Shown here: in pieces, positions 19,969-32,800 of the stretch | Layout of the letters: each line of letters opens with the position of its first letter | Numbering within the stretch: the stretch's first letter is position 1 | NCBI GenBank assembly: GCA_014526335.1 | Contig: JACTAT010000155.1 | Location: 248,001-312,000, forward strand | Reading direction: 5' to 3' | DNA from: Chrysaora quinquecirrha | Lineage: Eukaryota; Cnidaria; Scyphozoa; Semaeostomeae; Pelagiidae | Length of the DNA: 64,000 bases | The notes under the pieces: model-generated | Told to the model about the DNA's origin: nothing | The model's input: the letters and a program-made list of their open reading frames with translations, nothing else | Database searches by the model: none | Translations under genes and position numbers: made by a program

Positions 19969-20892
19969 CCTAGTCTTGCCCCATTACTGAGCTAAAAATA
20001 GTGCTTTTTCTCTCGTGGCCAAAGTAAAAAGGGGCACCTCAAATTCCCTGTTCCCTGTATCGAAATAATATGTTCTTGTGATAGAGAAATACAAATTTTC
20101 ATGTTGTTTCTCCCTTACAACCTTCTTACTCGTTACTTTGAGGTTCGACTCATTTCTGATACCATAATTTTAAAAAACTGACACGAAAAACAGCCAATCT
20201 AAGGCAATCTGGAGGTGATATTTTGAAAAAAATTTTCCTGGGGAAACCTGCCCCCAGACCCTCTATAAACAATAACAATTTATTGATCGGCCCTGGGCCC
20301 CTTATTTACATCCCCTCATCCCTACTAAAATCCTTCAAAATACCCTGTTAATCTGTAAAAAAGGAAAATTTAAATGAATTTACTTATGCCATACCCCAGG
20401 AGAAAGGATATAAGCGTGATGCATTGTTTTAGAAAGGAAGGTATTTTGTAGAAAGTTAGAATTGCAGTACTACATAAGTTAGGACCCATGGGGGTATACA
20501 GTATATAAGCTTGTGAGTGATCAAGAGTCTTCACACGTCGATAGCGATTTCGTTGAGGAGTAAGGTTGCCCTCCCCACCCTCTCCCTTTGAGCAGACGGT
20601 CAAGGAACGATGTACAGTATTATGCTTGGTGAGATCGACATGAATTACATAAAATCGATAGACTGACTTTACTGTATACTTGTATTATATAATTCTTGTA
20701 TTGTATCTTAGCGTAAAGTAGATATGAGTATGATAAGTAAATAAAGTTATTTCAGTTTGAATTTATGAATAAGAAAATAACGAATCTTAACTAGACATTA
20801 ATATCCGATGAAAACCAATGGGAGTAAAAATCAAAACCATAATTATCAACTAAAGCAAAGCGAATGTCAATTAATGGGTCGCTTAGTCGCTC
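19969..20892. other. Intergenic, no gene recognised
   Basis: AT-rich. A minus-strand frame at about 20370-20603 has no domain. An AATAAAG word lies near 20740. No structured repeats were identified. Confidence 0.4.
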
Positions 20893-21303
20893 CCACTCAT
20901 TTTTTTAAAAAGAAACCGACTATAAGAAACTATATAGCTATGCCGTTTTCTAAAAAATCAAGAAACCCTTCTATGTGGACTTTTAAGTAAAAAAAATAAA
21001 CTGAGTAACAATTTCCGCTTTTAAATCCAGCATTCTATTTTCTGGTGTGCCTTTTTGTAATGTTAACATAAAAACAACCCCAAAAAACTATCATACTCGG
21101 GGTCAAATCCAGAAAATGTCCATATTTAGACTGCTAAGAACATGACAATTGACATTAAACCCTCATTTAACGAATTTTTCAAAATATAAATCTTTTTTTA
21201 GTTAAGAAACTCTGCAAGAAACTTTTACTATATTACTTGTGATCCAAGGTTAAGAAACCCAACTATATGGCTCAGAGCATAGTTTCTTATAAAAAATGAA
21301 TGT
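20893..21303. mobile_element. Degenerate iteron MITE, GTTTCTTA family
   Basis: The left end CACTCATTTTTTTAAAAAG then AAACCGACTATAAGAAAC matches the CACTCATTTTTTTATAAG ends of the copies at 60-63.8 kb. The right end is TAGTTTCTTATAAAAAATGA. Internal TTAAGAAAC copies occur near 21200 and 21250. It is older and more divergent than the right-hand copies. Confidence 0.6.
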
Positions 21304-21924
21304 ATTTCTTTATTTTGTCGGCAGATTTCACATCTGGCATGAAAAGGGCTACTATAGTTTCTTTTAAAAAGCTAAATGTATCAGAGAACGCCTACCTTTC
21401 AGCTTCCTCTACCTTTTGCAATTGAACTATCCAAGAAGATGATAAAGAGAATTCTTCCTTTTTATATAAAGTTATGTAAATACACAACAACATAAACAAA
21501 TAAATCTGTGATTATTTGAGCAACTAAGAAAACAGTGATAAGATACGGCATGGCTACGAAGGAATGCTGGTTTTGGTTGTGATATCATCATGATTTGAAT
21601 TTTAATTTCCTGTTGCTTATTTTTTAACGCTGCATTTTTATTCATTAATGCTGTCATTCTCGGTCATTTTCACGGCTAATTACTCAAACGAGTTTTCAAA
21701 AACAAAAAATAGCAATACCAAGGTAATAAATAACAAAAGCGAAAATCCAGGTGTTTGGGATGTTAAGAAACTCCGAAAATATACCTTTTCAAAGAGGTCT
21801 GGGTTGGCACGACATGTTTCTGGAAGATGGCAGGCATCTTGAGAAAGGGAATCCTCTTCTAACGACCTGGATTGCCGTTGCGTCAGAAGAGGTATTGCAG
21901 CAAATTTTGCTTCCAATACACCTT
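21304..21924. other. Intergenic, no gene recognised
   Basis: A further TATAGTTTCTTTTAAAAAG word at about 21353 may be a solo MITE end. Short open frames near 21650-21930 lack any family signal. Confidence 0.35.
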
Positions 21925-22333
21925 TTCAATTAAGGGCCTCGTTTTCAAAAAATTTTAAAATTGTGTTACAGAAGCATTTCGACATCAGATTCGAATTCAA
22001 CACCTTTGTTTTAGCGTTTGGGCAAATTTTTACGCTTCTAGTCCTTATACGATGTTGATTTTATAGCGATTAAAAGTTAGAAACGTTATAAGGGATTTGA
22101 CCGTGAAAAATGACTGAGGGTGTAAAATTTCAACCCGGGCGATTTTTCACGGTCAAATCCTTTATAGATTTTCAAACTTTTCGTCGCTATAAAATCAACA
22201 TTGTAAGGACCAGAAGCGTACAAATTTGCGTCAACACTTAAATGAAGGTGCTGAATCTGAATCTGGGGTCAAAATTTTCGTGCGAACAAATTTTATTTTT
22301 AGACAGTAAATTTTGAAAACGAGGCTCTTAGTT
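21925..22333. mobile_element. MITE with GGGCCTCGTTTTCAAAA ends
   Basis: The left end AAGGGCCTCGTTTTCAAAA (about 21931) is matched by TTTTGAAAACGAGGCTCTTA at the right (about 22311). Inner parts are also complementary (ATAAGGGATTTGACCGTGAAA versus TTTCACGGTCAAATCCTTTA). A truncated relative lies at 26601-26755. Confidence 0.8.
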
Positions 22334-22790
22334 GAAAGCAAGAATGCACAGTTTGATAAGCTGAAAAATATAGGATGCAGACCCCTTCGGAAAATGCCCC
22401 CTTATTCTATTTTTAGACTGGGGTACTCGGTACCATACCTCTACAAGGGTTTCTACCATAACAATGCTGGGAATAACGATACTGACATGAAACTTGGCAA
22501 AAATGCACAGTTTGATACGCTGAAAAAGATAGGATGCAGACCCCTCCGGAAAAGTGCCCCCTCATTCTATTTTTAGACTGGGGTACTTGGTACCATACCT
22601 CTACAAGTGTTTCTATGGTAACTATGTTGGAAATTACGATATTGCAATGAAACTTGGCAAGAATGCACAGTTTGATACGCTAATAAAGATAGGATGCAGA
22701 CTCCCTTTGAAAAAGTGTCCCCAGTTGTATTTTGAGACTAGGAGACTCAGTTCCATACCACTCTCAAAACGTTTCAATTATAACTGTGAT
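22334..22790 (-). repeat. 159-bp tandem repeat, inverted copy
   Basis: The reverse complement of the family at 347-800, with GGTACCATACCTC marking unit edges near 22433 and 22592. The first units are nearly identical to those at the window start. The outer unit is diverged. Confidence 0.85.
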
Positions 22791-22904
22791 ATACTATGTT
22801 AAGATATTACAGTAGGAACATTCCTCGTATCTATATGCTTCAATGCTGCGTCAGACTGGCGTACCTACTTTCAAGCATCTCTATATCAATAACTATTAAT
22901 TAGA

Positions 22905-23085
22905 TGTTTCCACAAGTGGATACCACAATAAGTGGGATCCGAACCTGGGCTGCATGACCAGAGAGCCAACGACATTTCCGCTGAGCTATAGAGCTCAAGG
23001 AAATCACTGAGTAACTCTCTAAGTCATACAGCCAAAGGCTCTCCTCCCGTCTGACGTTTTTTGTTTCCGCTATGTCGAGCCTTCT
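22905..23085 (-). repeat. tRNA-derived SINE, family 1, single copy
   Basis: On the minus strand, TAGCTCAGCGG (box A) is followed 32 bases later by GGTTCGGATCC (box B). The flanking SINE body is the same as in the array at 29035-30690. The box B change (CGG for CGA) suggests an old copy. Confidence 0.8.
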
Positions 23086-23934
23086 TCAGCACCATATCAA
23101 CAACTATTGATTATTTACAAACTTATCATAAACTTAAAACATGTTTGTATGAAATGTTAATAATAAATTAAATAAGAAATTGTGGTCTAGTACAAACCCT
23201 CGCTAAACGCGGCGTACACACTTTCAAGTATACAGTAAGTTGTATAAAACTGATGGAGAGTTGTTTATCATATTTACAATGCATTTTACTATACTCATCA
23301 GCTTATCTTACCTTAACTAAAGAGCATCTGGGGCTACGGCTCGTGTGCTCCGTTCATCTAAGGGCGCACCCATGTTCTCGCATTCAATAATATATAAGAT
23401 CCAATGTATATGATAGAGCGCCTGTATGTTGAAAGTTTATAAATTTGCACAGTATAGAGAGGCAATTTGTACACATATACATGGCGAGCACAATGAGACC
23501 TAAAACCATATTTCAAGGATATACAAATCATATATTTATGCTGTATGTACAATCAGCTAAACCTGATAACCATTTGAGTATATGACCTCTGTGCAAATTT
23601 AAAAAACTTTCAGCATACATGACCTCTATAGTATACACCGACTCTCATATACGACCAATCTCCTCAGACCGTATTCTTTGACGGGAGAACACGAGGTGCC
23701 GGAGCATAGCAGTTATCCCTCCTAAATTCTCTTTAAGGGAGATTAGATGCTGAGTACGGTGTGAAGGGGGCTGGTATTGTTAAATATATATTCATTATGA
23801 TATACAACATTGCATCAGTTTTTATACACCATACTGTATTGATGAAATGCGTTGCAAGTTTAGTGTGGGCTGGTACTAGGCGATTATTTCTCTTTTGATT
23901 ATTAATTATTATTTCATTAAAAAAAAACCAAAGT
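23086..23934. other. Intergenic, no gene recognised
   Basis: AT-rich, with short dinucleotide-like runs. No supported gene or clear element boundary. Confidence 0.4.
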
Positions 23935-24830
23935 CTAAAAATAGAATGAAAGGTCATTTTTCCGAAGGGGTCTGCATCCTATCTGTTTCAGCACATCAAA
24001 CTGTGTATACTTGCCATGTTTCATTGCAATATCTTAATTCCCAACATAGTTACAATTGACACGCTTGGAGAGGTATGGTACCGAGTACACCAGTCTAAAA
24101 ATAGAATTAGGGGGCATTTTCCGGAGGGGTCTGCATCCTATCTTTTTCAGCTTATCAAACTGTGTATACTTGCCAAGTTTTATTGCAATATCTTAATTCC
24201 CAACATAGTTACAATAGAAACGCTTGTAGAGGTATGATACCGAGTACCCAGTCTAAAAATAGAATAAGGGGGCATTTTTCCGGAGAGGTCTGCATCCTAT
24301 CTTTTTCAGCTTATCAAACTGTGTATACTTGCCAAGTTTTATTGCAATATCTTAATTCCCAACATAGTTACAATAGAAACGCTTGTAGAGGTATGGTACC
24401 GAGTCCCCCAGTCTAAAAATAGAATAAGGGGGCATTTTTCCGGAGGGGTCTGCATACTATCTTTCTCAGCTTATCAAACTGTGTTTTCTTGCCAAGTTTC
24501 ATTGCAATATCTTAATTCCCAACATAGTTACAATAGAAACGCTTGTAGAGGTATGGTACCGAGTACCCTAGTCTAAAAATAGAATAAGGGGGCACTTTTC
24601 CGGAGGGGTCTGCATCCTATCTTTTTCAGCGTATCAAACTGTGCATTCTTACCAAGTTTCATGTCAGTATCGTTATTCCCAACATTGTTATGGTAGAAAC
24701 CCTTGTAGAGGTATGGTACGGAGTACCCCAGTCCAAAAATAGCATCTGGGGGCATTTTTCGATTGGGGTCTGTATCCCATCATCTTCAGCGTATCAAACT
24801 GGGTAGGTATGCCAATTTTCATGCTTGCTT
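23935..24830 (+). repeat. 159-bp tandem repeat, right copy (about 5.5 units)
   Basis: GAGGTATGGTACC or a close variant at 24070, 24229, 24388, 24548 and 24706, a spacing of 158-160 bp. Orientation is opposite to 22334-22790, so the two arrays form a large inverted pair around 1.1 kb. Confidence 0.88.
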
Positions 24831-25869
24831 CATATAATGCACAATTCTGACAACTAGCTGATATACTATGTGCAGTGTTTTCAGTTATGCCATATACGAT
24901 CCCAAATCCTGCCAAATAAGCCTGTTTTCTTGTGTCTTTCCTTCGCGCTGCTTCGTGGCCGATAAGCGTTAAGGTGTATTATCGAATAATTGGAGTAAAG
25001 GAAAGAAGGGATAAAAGTCCCAGTTCATCTGCTCGAGAAGGCATTCTATGAAGTACTTTCCTTTTGGTGAGTTACGCATCTTGTTTCCTGAGTTTCTATT
25101 TATTTTCGCTGATTCCTTTTCTCTCTTTCCTTCAATTGTTCGTGAATTTGAAGCACAAGTTTGTTTACGTTCTTTATTTTCAGTTGGTTTTATTTTTTTG
25201 TAGCCGAAGCTAATTAACACCAACTATTTAATTAATTACAAAACAAATACACAACAGCTTATCTACGCTAAAATCTAAATCTAAAGTCACTTACGCAATC
25301 ACAATTCGTTGCACGTGGAGAGGATTCCTCAATTAAAATGTCGGCCATCTTCCAGAAAAATAGCACACCGGCCCAGACCTCTTTGAAAAGGTCTATTCTC
25401 TTTACATTAGTTCGACAGCTTGACTTTGACAAACAGTCCCGTAAAGCAACTGAGAGCCTGACCGTTAACTGACTTTTACACCATATTCAAATTTTAATTT
25501 CTTTCTTTTGATGTGTTCATTGACGATCGGCCAACCAAGTTTTCTGATTATGGGAGGGGTGAGCAGATTTGGTCGTTCCTATTGATGTATTAAATATACA
25601 AAAGTTTAGTGGAGTTTCGGCTACCCTGTAAGTGGAGTTTCTGGAATGAATACCATGAGCAGGTTGTAGAGGCTCCAGACAGCGCTGCAAGAATTGTCGG
25701 AAATAATTCTGATGGTGCATCTCTTTAATTCTGATAATAAGACAAAGTGGTTGGCCCACCGTGAATGAATTTATTGAACACGAAGCCTCAAATATTGTGT
25801 ACAAGCAGGTTAATGGTCAAGCTCACACTTCCTCACAGGACTGTTTGTCAAGCTATCGAAAACGTGGAA
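24831..25869. other. Intergenic, no gene recognised
   Basis: Open frames on the minus strand (24969-25223, 25517-25804) lack domain similarity that I can name. This may be decayed mobile DNA leading into the LINE relic that follows. Confidence 0.35.
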
Positions 25870-26027
25870 CAAGAATTACGTAACACCAAAACAGATTTGG
25901 CCGTTCCTCTTCCCAACTCGGCTTTTGGACAAACGTGCGTCCCATATAAAGGAGCAAAGTTGTGAAATGATCTGCTTGTTGATGTCAAATCGCTCAAAGC
26001 TTACGCGATATTCAAAAAAGTATAAGC
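25870..26027 (+). pseudogene. Non-LTR retrotransposon relic, RT C-terminus
   Basis: The plus-strand frame reads DLAVPLPNSAFGQTCVPYKG, then GAKL, a TGA where Trp is expected, then NDLLVDVKSLKAYAIFKKV. The order G-x-K-x-W-N-x-L-P...S...FK is the usual extreme C-terminus of CR1/L2-like LINE reverse transcriptases. Stop codons show it is dead. Confidence 0.65.
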
Positions 26028-26600
26028 AAAAATGAAGGTCAATTGTGATTTCGAGTGGATCGGTTCCTAAAAGATCACGGTATGCTTTTTCATTTACACT
26101 CGTTCCACTATCGTACCGGATCTTCCGGATACGTGTCTTTTCCTCTCGTGTAAACGGGATCTTAATCATCCTTACCCTGCTATGTTACAGGAAATTTGTA
26201 AAAAAAGTTTTGTAAACAAAATAATAGAATTTGTGGCTATTTTCTTGTTATGTTAGGGTCAACTTGACAACAGAACTCACACAAAATAGATAATGAAAAA
26301 AATAACTCCCTTTACATTACAAAAATGCCTACAAATTGGCAAGCACGGTAACATTAATAAATACTTAACGTCTCTCAAATAAATAAATCACAAAAAGAGC
26401 AATTGCGAGACTCATAATAGCTCGATTTGGCTAACTGTCTAATGACGCTCTGAAAGGGGGGAGGTTTAGTTGCTCCCTTGATCCCATCTAAAAAGCACCG
26501 CCTCCCTTCCTTTCACCCAAAATTAACCTTGTATTCTTGGTAATCTCCTTCAAAAAAAATTCTCCAGAAATCCGTTTGCTTAGAAATAGACCATTTCAAA

Positions 26601-26755
26601 TAAGGGCCTCGTTTCAAAAAAATTGAAAATTAGGTCATAGAGAAACTTCGACTTCAGATTCGAATTCAGCACTTAGCGATTAAAAGTTTGAATATTTATA
26701 AGGGATTTAACCGTGTAAAATGATCGAAGGTGTAAAATTTTACCCCCTCAAATAT
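26601..26755 (+). mobile_element. Truncated copy of the GGGCCTCGTTTTC MITE
   Basis: AAATAAGGGCCTCGTTTCAA and the following CAGATTCGAATTCA and ATAAGGGATTTAACCGTG match the left and middle parts of 21925-22333. The right terminal repeat is absent. Confidence 0.65.
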
Positions 26756-26796
26756 GCCGAACAACGATGATAATAATAACTAGAATTCAATTACAA

Positions 26797-26880
26797 TTAC
26801 AATTCCTCGTGAGTGGTCTTGCTCGTATCTGATTCAGTCTTTTCAGAGTTATTTTTCATCCACTGACCTTTAATGTTCAC
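26797..26880 (-). CDS. JmjC gene last exon with HEEL terminus
   Basis: 84 nt. The acceptor TTTGTTGTAG joins exon 9 in phase 0. It codes a hydrophilic tail, [17 protein letters not shown], and stop. HEEL fits the KDEL-receptor consensus (xxEL after a basic or His residue). Confidence 0.82.
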   Translation of the reverse strand: MNIKGQWMKNNSEKTESDTSKTTHEEL

Positions 26881-29800
26881 CTACAACAAATAAAAAGACA
26901 TACAACATGGACCTTCTATGACCCTATTGCAAGAGTGGTGAATAAAACTTCTGACAAATGATGAAACCCCATGGGATGGTTGAAAGCTTATGAAATGCGT
27001 CTAATAGCACTGTAGAGTTATTACCTTCCTCCCACTCTTTCGGAAACAGCTTCTAACAACTGCAACAACATACAGCTGTTTCCTCAGAGTAGTAGGAGCG
27101 GGGTGGTGGAGTGTGGAGGAGCGTAGACTACGATGAATGTAATAAGTCTAATAGCACTGTATGCAGATGCAGTTCGAGGTTAAGACAATCTTGTGTATCA
27201 CAGGGAAGCAGACATTCTTTGCGCTTTTCCTTCCATCTCTCTACGTCAAAAAGGCACCCATATTAACTACTACCATGTTTCTTTAAAAAGCTGCAATTTA
27301 TTGATATCATGCAGCATTGAATGAGTTCTATCAACTCCATGTATCAAACAAGTACCATACACAATCAAACAAATCAGGTTCAATAACATCAGAGGTGTAA
27401 CCAAAACAAAGGTTCGCTTGTCAAGTTTTACAAAATCAGCATCGAAAATCTGAGTTTTCCTGCATGTGTGCTCACGGGGGAGGGGCGGGGGGCTCTGCCA
27501 CAGTAAAGGTACCTGGGGATGTGTCGCGCTTAAGAGTATACATTTTTGGACTTCTAGTAATTTTCAAAATGTATGGGGAAAGGTATAATGTTTTGCAATT
27601 TTGGTCTAACCAAGATTGCATTTTCCCCATCGAACTTCCCAAAAACTCCATGCATATTTAAAATTAGAAAAAGAAACAAATTTCCTGAAAAAATTACCAT
27701 TCAAACCGATTTGACGAAAAGGAACAGTATAAGGAAATTTTAGCCTCATTTTGCAAAAAATTAACGAACATCATCCTCAATTTAGACCGAAGGTTCCTTA
27801 AAAAAAAATTTATTTTCAATCAATTTATCCATTCGGCACTGAAAGTTTGTGCACACAGGCTACGTGATTGGGGATAGCAATCTAATGGAAAGTGTATCAC
27901 CTGCTGTTTACAAAGTTTCACTAATGATAGCCCAACTCATCAGATTTAACATGATCAAATATACAAGATCTCAAAAAGCCAATACGGAAAATCTACGAGT
28001 ACGTCAATTTTAAAGATCAAGAAACGCCACTACCCCTGTATACAGGACTCTTGATACATTCTAAAACTAGGAAGAAGGGTCTTGTATGATCAGAGAGCCA
28101 ACGACGTTTCCACAGAGCTATAGAGCTCAATGAAATCGCCGAATAATTTTCCTATTCATAGCTCTCCTCCCGTTTGACTTTTGTGTTTAGGCTATGTTGA
28201 GCCTTCTTCAGCACCATAAAAATTTCCTTCTATTTGACATGAATGGCGAACACTAGGATAGATTTTTCTACAAGCGACATACCACAATAGACGAGAGTCG
28301 AACCTGGACTGCATGACCAGAGAGCGAACGACGTTTCCACTGAGGTATGTATAGAGCTCAATGAAATCCAAGGCTCTCCTCTCGTTTGACATTTGCGTTT
28401 CGGCTATGTTGAGCTTTTTTCAGCACTATAGCTACATACATCTATATTGGGCCCCCTTAGGTAAATAATTTCTGAATAATTTTTCTCAAGGAGGAATGTT
28501 ACAAAATTTATATCAGGTAATATTCTAGTCAAGTGCGCTATCGTGTAGAAATAATCGTGATACTACGAGCTTCCATCTCGGCGCAATTCGACATTAAATT
28601 CGTGATGTCCAAAAACCAGCTGTTAATATTCTGTCATTGCGTACTGCAATCGTGCATGAAAGGGAAATCATTCTCCCAACGCAAAATTGTCATGGCAATT
28701 AATGCATGGTCAGTCATATTTAGAGAAGTGTATTAAGCAGGATTGAGGACATTTTGAACACATCAATTGACTGAAAGAATGAGTTATTGATTTTTCTGTT
28801 TTGTTGCGTAAGGATATAAAGTTGCACATTTTGTTACAGTATGTTTTTGGATTGTAAAGTTGTAAAGTCAATTTATTCAGAGATACCAAGCCATATCATA
28901 ATGATATTTACATGAGATCTCTCACTTGAGTTGGATATCATGTAGTATTAATTTCATGAAATTTCAACTTAAGAATAAATTATTTATAAATTATTTAGCT
29001 AGGGGGTATACCTCTTTTTGGGCCACTTTGTATTTGTTATGAATGGCGAACGTTAGAATAGATTCTTCCACAAGTAGCATACCACAATAGATGGGATTCG
29101 AACCTGGACTGCATGACCAGAGAGCCAACGACGTTTCCACTGAGCTGTAGAGCTCAATGAACTCATTGAATAACTCTCCAAGTCATACAGCCCAAGGCTG
29201 TCCTCTCGTTTGGCTTTTTCGTGTTTCGGCTATGTTTGGCCTTCTTAAGGACCATTCATATTTGTATATATTTCACATGAATGGCGAGCACAAGGATAGA
29301 TTTTGCTACAAGTAGCATACCACAATAGATGGGATTCGAACCTGGACTGCATGACCAGAGAGCCAACGACGTTTCCACTGAGCTGTAGAGCTCAATGAAC
29401 TCATTGAATAACTCTCCAAGTCATACAGCCCAAGGCTGTCCTCTCGTTTGGCTTTTTCGTGTTTCGGCTATGTTTGGCCTTCTTAAGGACCATTCATATT
29501 TGTATATATTTCACATGAATGGCGAGCACAAGGATAGATTTTGCTACAAGTAGCATACCACAATAGATGGGATTCGAACCTGGACTGCATGACCAGAGAG
29601 CCAACGACGTTTCCACTGAGCTGTAGAGCTCAATGAACTCATTGAATAACTCTCCAAGTCATACAGCCCAAGGCTGTCCTCTCGTTTGGCTTTTCGTGTT
29701 TCGGCTATGTTTGGCCTTCTTAAGGACCATTCATATTTGTATATATTTCACATGAATGGCGAGCACAAGGATAGATTTTGCTACAAGTAGCATACCACAA

Positions 29801-32800
29801 TAGATGGGATTCGAACCTGGACTGCATGACCAGAGAGCCAACGACGTTTCCACTGAGCTGTAGAGCTCAATGAACTCATTGAATAACTCTCCAAGTCATA
29901 CAGCCCAAGGCTGTCCTCTCGTTTGGCTTTTTCGTGTTTCGGCTATGTTTGGCCTTCTTAAGGACCATTCATATTTGTATATATTTCACATGAATGGCGA
30001 GCACAAGGATAGATTTTGCTACAAGTAGCATACCACAATAGATGGGATTCGAACCTGGACTGCATGACCAGAGAGCCAACGACGTTTCCACTGAGCTGTA
30101 GAGCTCAATGAACTCATTGAATAACTCTCCAAGTCATACAGCCCAAGGCTGTCCTCTCGTTTGGCTTTTTCGTGTTTCGGCTATGTTTGGCCTTCTTAAG
30201 GACCATTCATATTTGTATATATTTCACATGAATGGCGAGCACAAGGATAGATTTTGCTACAAGTAGCATACCACAATAGATGGGATTCGAACCTGGACTG
30301 CATGACCAGAGAGCCAACGACGTTTCCACTGAGCTGTAGAGCTCAATGAACTCATTGAATAACTCTCCAAGTCATACAGCCCAAGGCTGTCCTCTCGTTT
30401 GGCTTTTTCGTGTTTCGGCTATGTTTGGCCTTCTTAAGGACCATTCATATTTGTATATATTTCACATGAATGGCGAACACAAGGATAGATTTTGCTACAA
30501 GTAGCATACCACAATAGATGGGATTCGAATCTGGACTGTATGATCAGAGAGCCAACGACGTTTCCACTGAGCTATAAAGCTCAATGAACTCAACGAATAA
30601 CTCTTCAAGTCATACAGCCCAAGGCTCTCCTACCGTTTGACTTTTGTGTTCTGGCTATGTTGAGACTTTTTCAGGACCATACATATTCCTTTATAGTTGT
30701 CATGAATGTCACCAATTTCAAATAGGAGGTTTCATACTCCATTAACATTTAAACAGCTTTCCGAAAGTATACGTAAAGCTTACTTGTCCAGGTTCAACTC
30801 CATCAAATATTGCCTCTAATTTTTCCAAGCTGATTTCCTGAATTTCAGTTTCATCAATTAATCCATCGCTGTTTTTATCCAATACTTCAAAATCCTGCAA
30901 CAAGAATTAAGAGCAGGATACTATCCCAGATCAATCACGCTTTGCGCATTTGAGCAGGCAGGATCAATAGTTTCCTTGGGATAGTCTCAGATTTATCACC
31001 TGATTTATTTGGAAACATACCATTGATTTATTAATACAGGCCTGACAAAAATTGGACATCAAATTATAAACAAATCCTTTAGCTGTTTTGCATAACATTC
31101 GAGTTAGATCTGAGAATTTTAGCTAATTCATTATTCAACTAATTGGTGGATTTTACACCCCGCACCAATCATCGTGAATACTGGTTTCCATGTAGCCTTA
31201 TAATAGCCAGCGATGTCTGTGCGGCACTGCCTACGACATCGTTTGCAGCAGTCGCAGGAAATCTCACCCCATGTAATGTCTGTGCAGTACAGTGGAGGCT
31301 GTGCAGTACAGTGGAGGCTGTTCAGTACAGTGGGGGGATAACATCAGTGAAGGTTATAGCGCCATCGTACTGCTTTCAGCAAGCTATTTTGTCAAGCATT
31401 ATGGCTAAAAATTGCTTGAATTAAAAAGAATTATTGTATTTTACGAATGGCTCTGCAAAAATTACGATATTCTTATCCAAAAAGTGTGTGAAAACGTAGT
31501 TACACAATTGGATAGATAAATTACACTGCCTGAGCAACCAAACCATTAGTAAATTACTCTGTTACACAAAAGGGAAATAAAGAAAAAACTACACCCATAT
31601 GATCTCAAATGTCTCATTCTGAAAGCTAACCAAAAATTAAATACAATAGAAACAAATCAAAACGTTAGAATATGATTACTTTAAGATCAAAGGTTAAGTT
31701 AACGAAATATTTATCTATTCTATCGAAATTGGTATTTCGGGCTACTGCTTTTCTGCTTTTCTTCTGGAGCTCTAAGCAAAAAGGATTTAAATTCTTCATA
31801 CACTTATGTTTTTCTTGGCATAACTTCAGACAAGTAAGAAAGAAAAACTCGAAAACTTGATGACCTTGTGGCATTCTTTTTTAAACTCGATCACTCTTTT
31901 TACGCACTTACACGCATTTTCGGTTGCGTGCGGGGCTACGTTTTCATATCGGCCTCCACTGTACTCAATGTTATCCCCCCACACGCATCATGTTATCCCT
32001 CCACCGTACTGATGTTATCCCTCCACAGTACTGAACAGCCTCCACTGTACTGATGTTATCCCCCCCACATGCATCATGTTATCCCTCCACTGTACTGATG
32101 TTATCCCTCCACAGTACTGAACAGCCTCCACTGTACTGATGTTATCCCCCCACATGCATCATGTTATCCCTCCACTGTACTGATGTTATCCCTCCACTGT
32201 ACTGCACAGCCTCCACTGTACTGATGTTATCCCTCCGCTGTACTGAACAGCCTCCACTGTACTCAATGTTATCCCCCCACACGCATCATGTTATCCCTCC
32301 ACTGTACTGATGTTATCCCTCCACAGTACTGAACAGCCTCCACTGTACTGATGTTATCCCCCCACTGTACTGCACAACCTCCACTGTACTCAATGTTATC
32401 CCTCCGCTGTACTGGACAGCCTCCACTGTACTCAATGTTATCCCCCCACACGCATCATGTTATCCCTCCACTGTACTGAACAACCTCCACTGTACTGAAC
32501 AGCCTCCACTGTACTGCACAGACATTACAAGGGGTGAATCTACATCGTGAGCACGGGTAATGAGCAAGTGTCTGCGTTGTCTGCGGGATCACGCTAGCAA
32601 ACGTATAGCCTGAAAAAAGCGCAGTTTCTAAATAATTAATGCGCGTGCTCATTCTGTAACAAATGACGAGTGTGATGCAAATTATGACGTTGCTTTATGT
32701 TAGTGTCTAATAATGTGCTTGTCACTACTGTCAAAGTAACGGTTAATAATGTACAATACAAAAACAAAACGTATGATCACTACTGTGGAGATCATTTTGC

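Noticed and set aside
29093..29150. Functional tRNA gene
   Set aside because: Box A and box B are good, but acceptor and anticodon stems do not pair convincingly and the unit continues into SINE body on both sides.
29035..30690. CRISPR-like regular array
   Set aside because: Whole 238-bp units repeat, with no unique spacers. The tRNA boxes identify a SINE in a eukaryotic intron.
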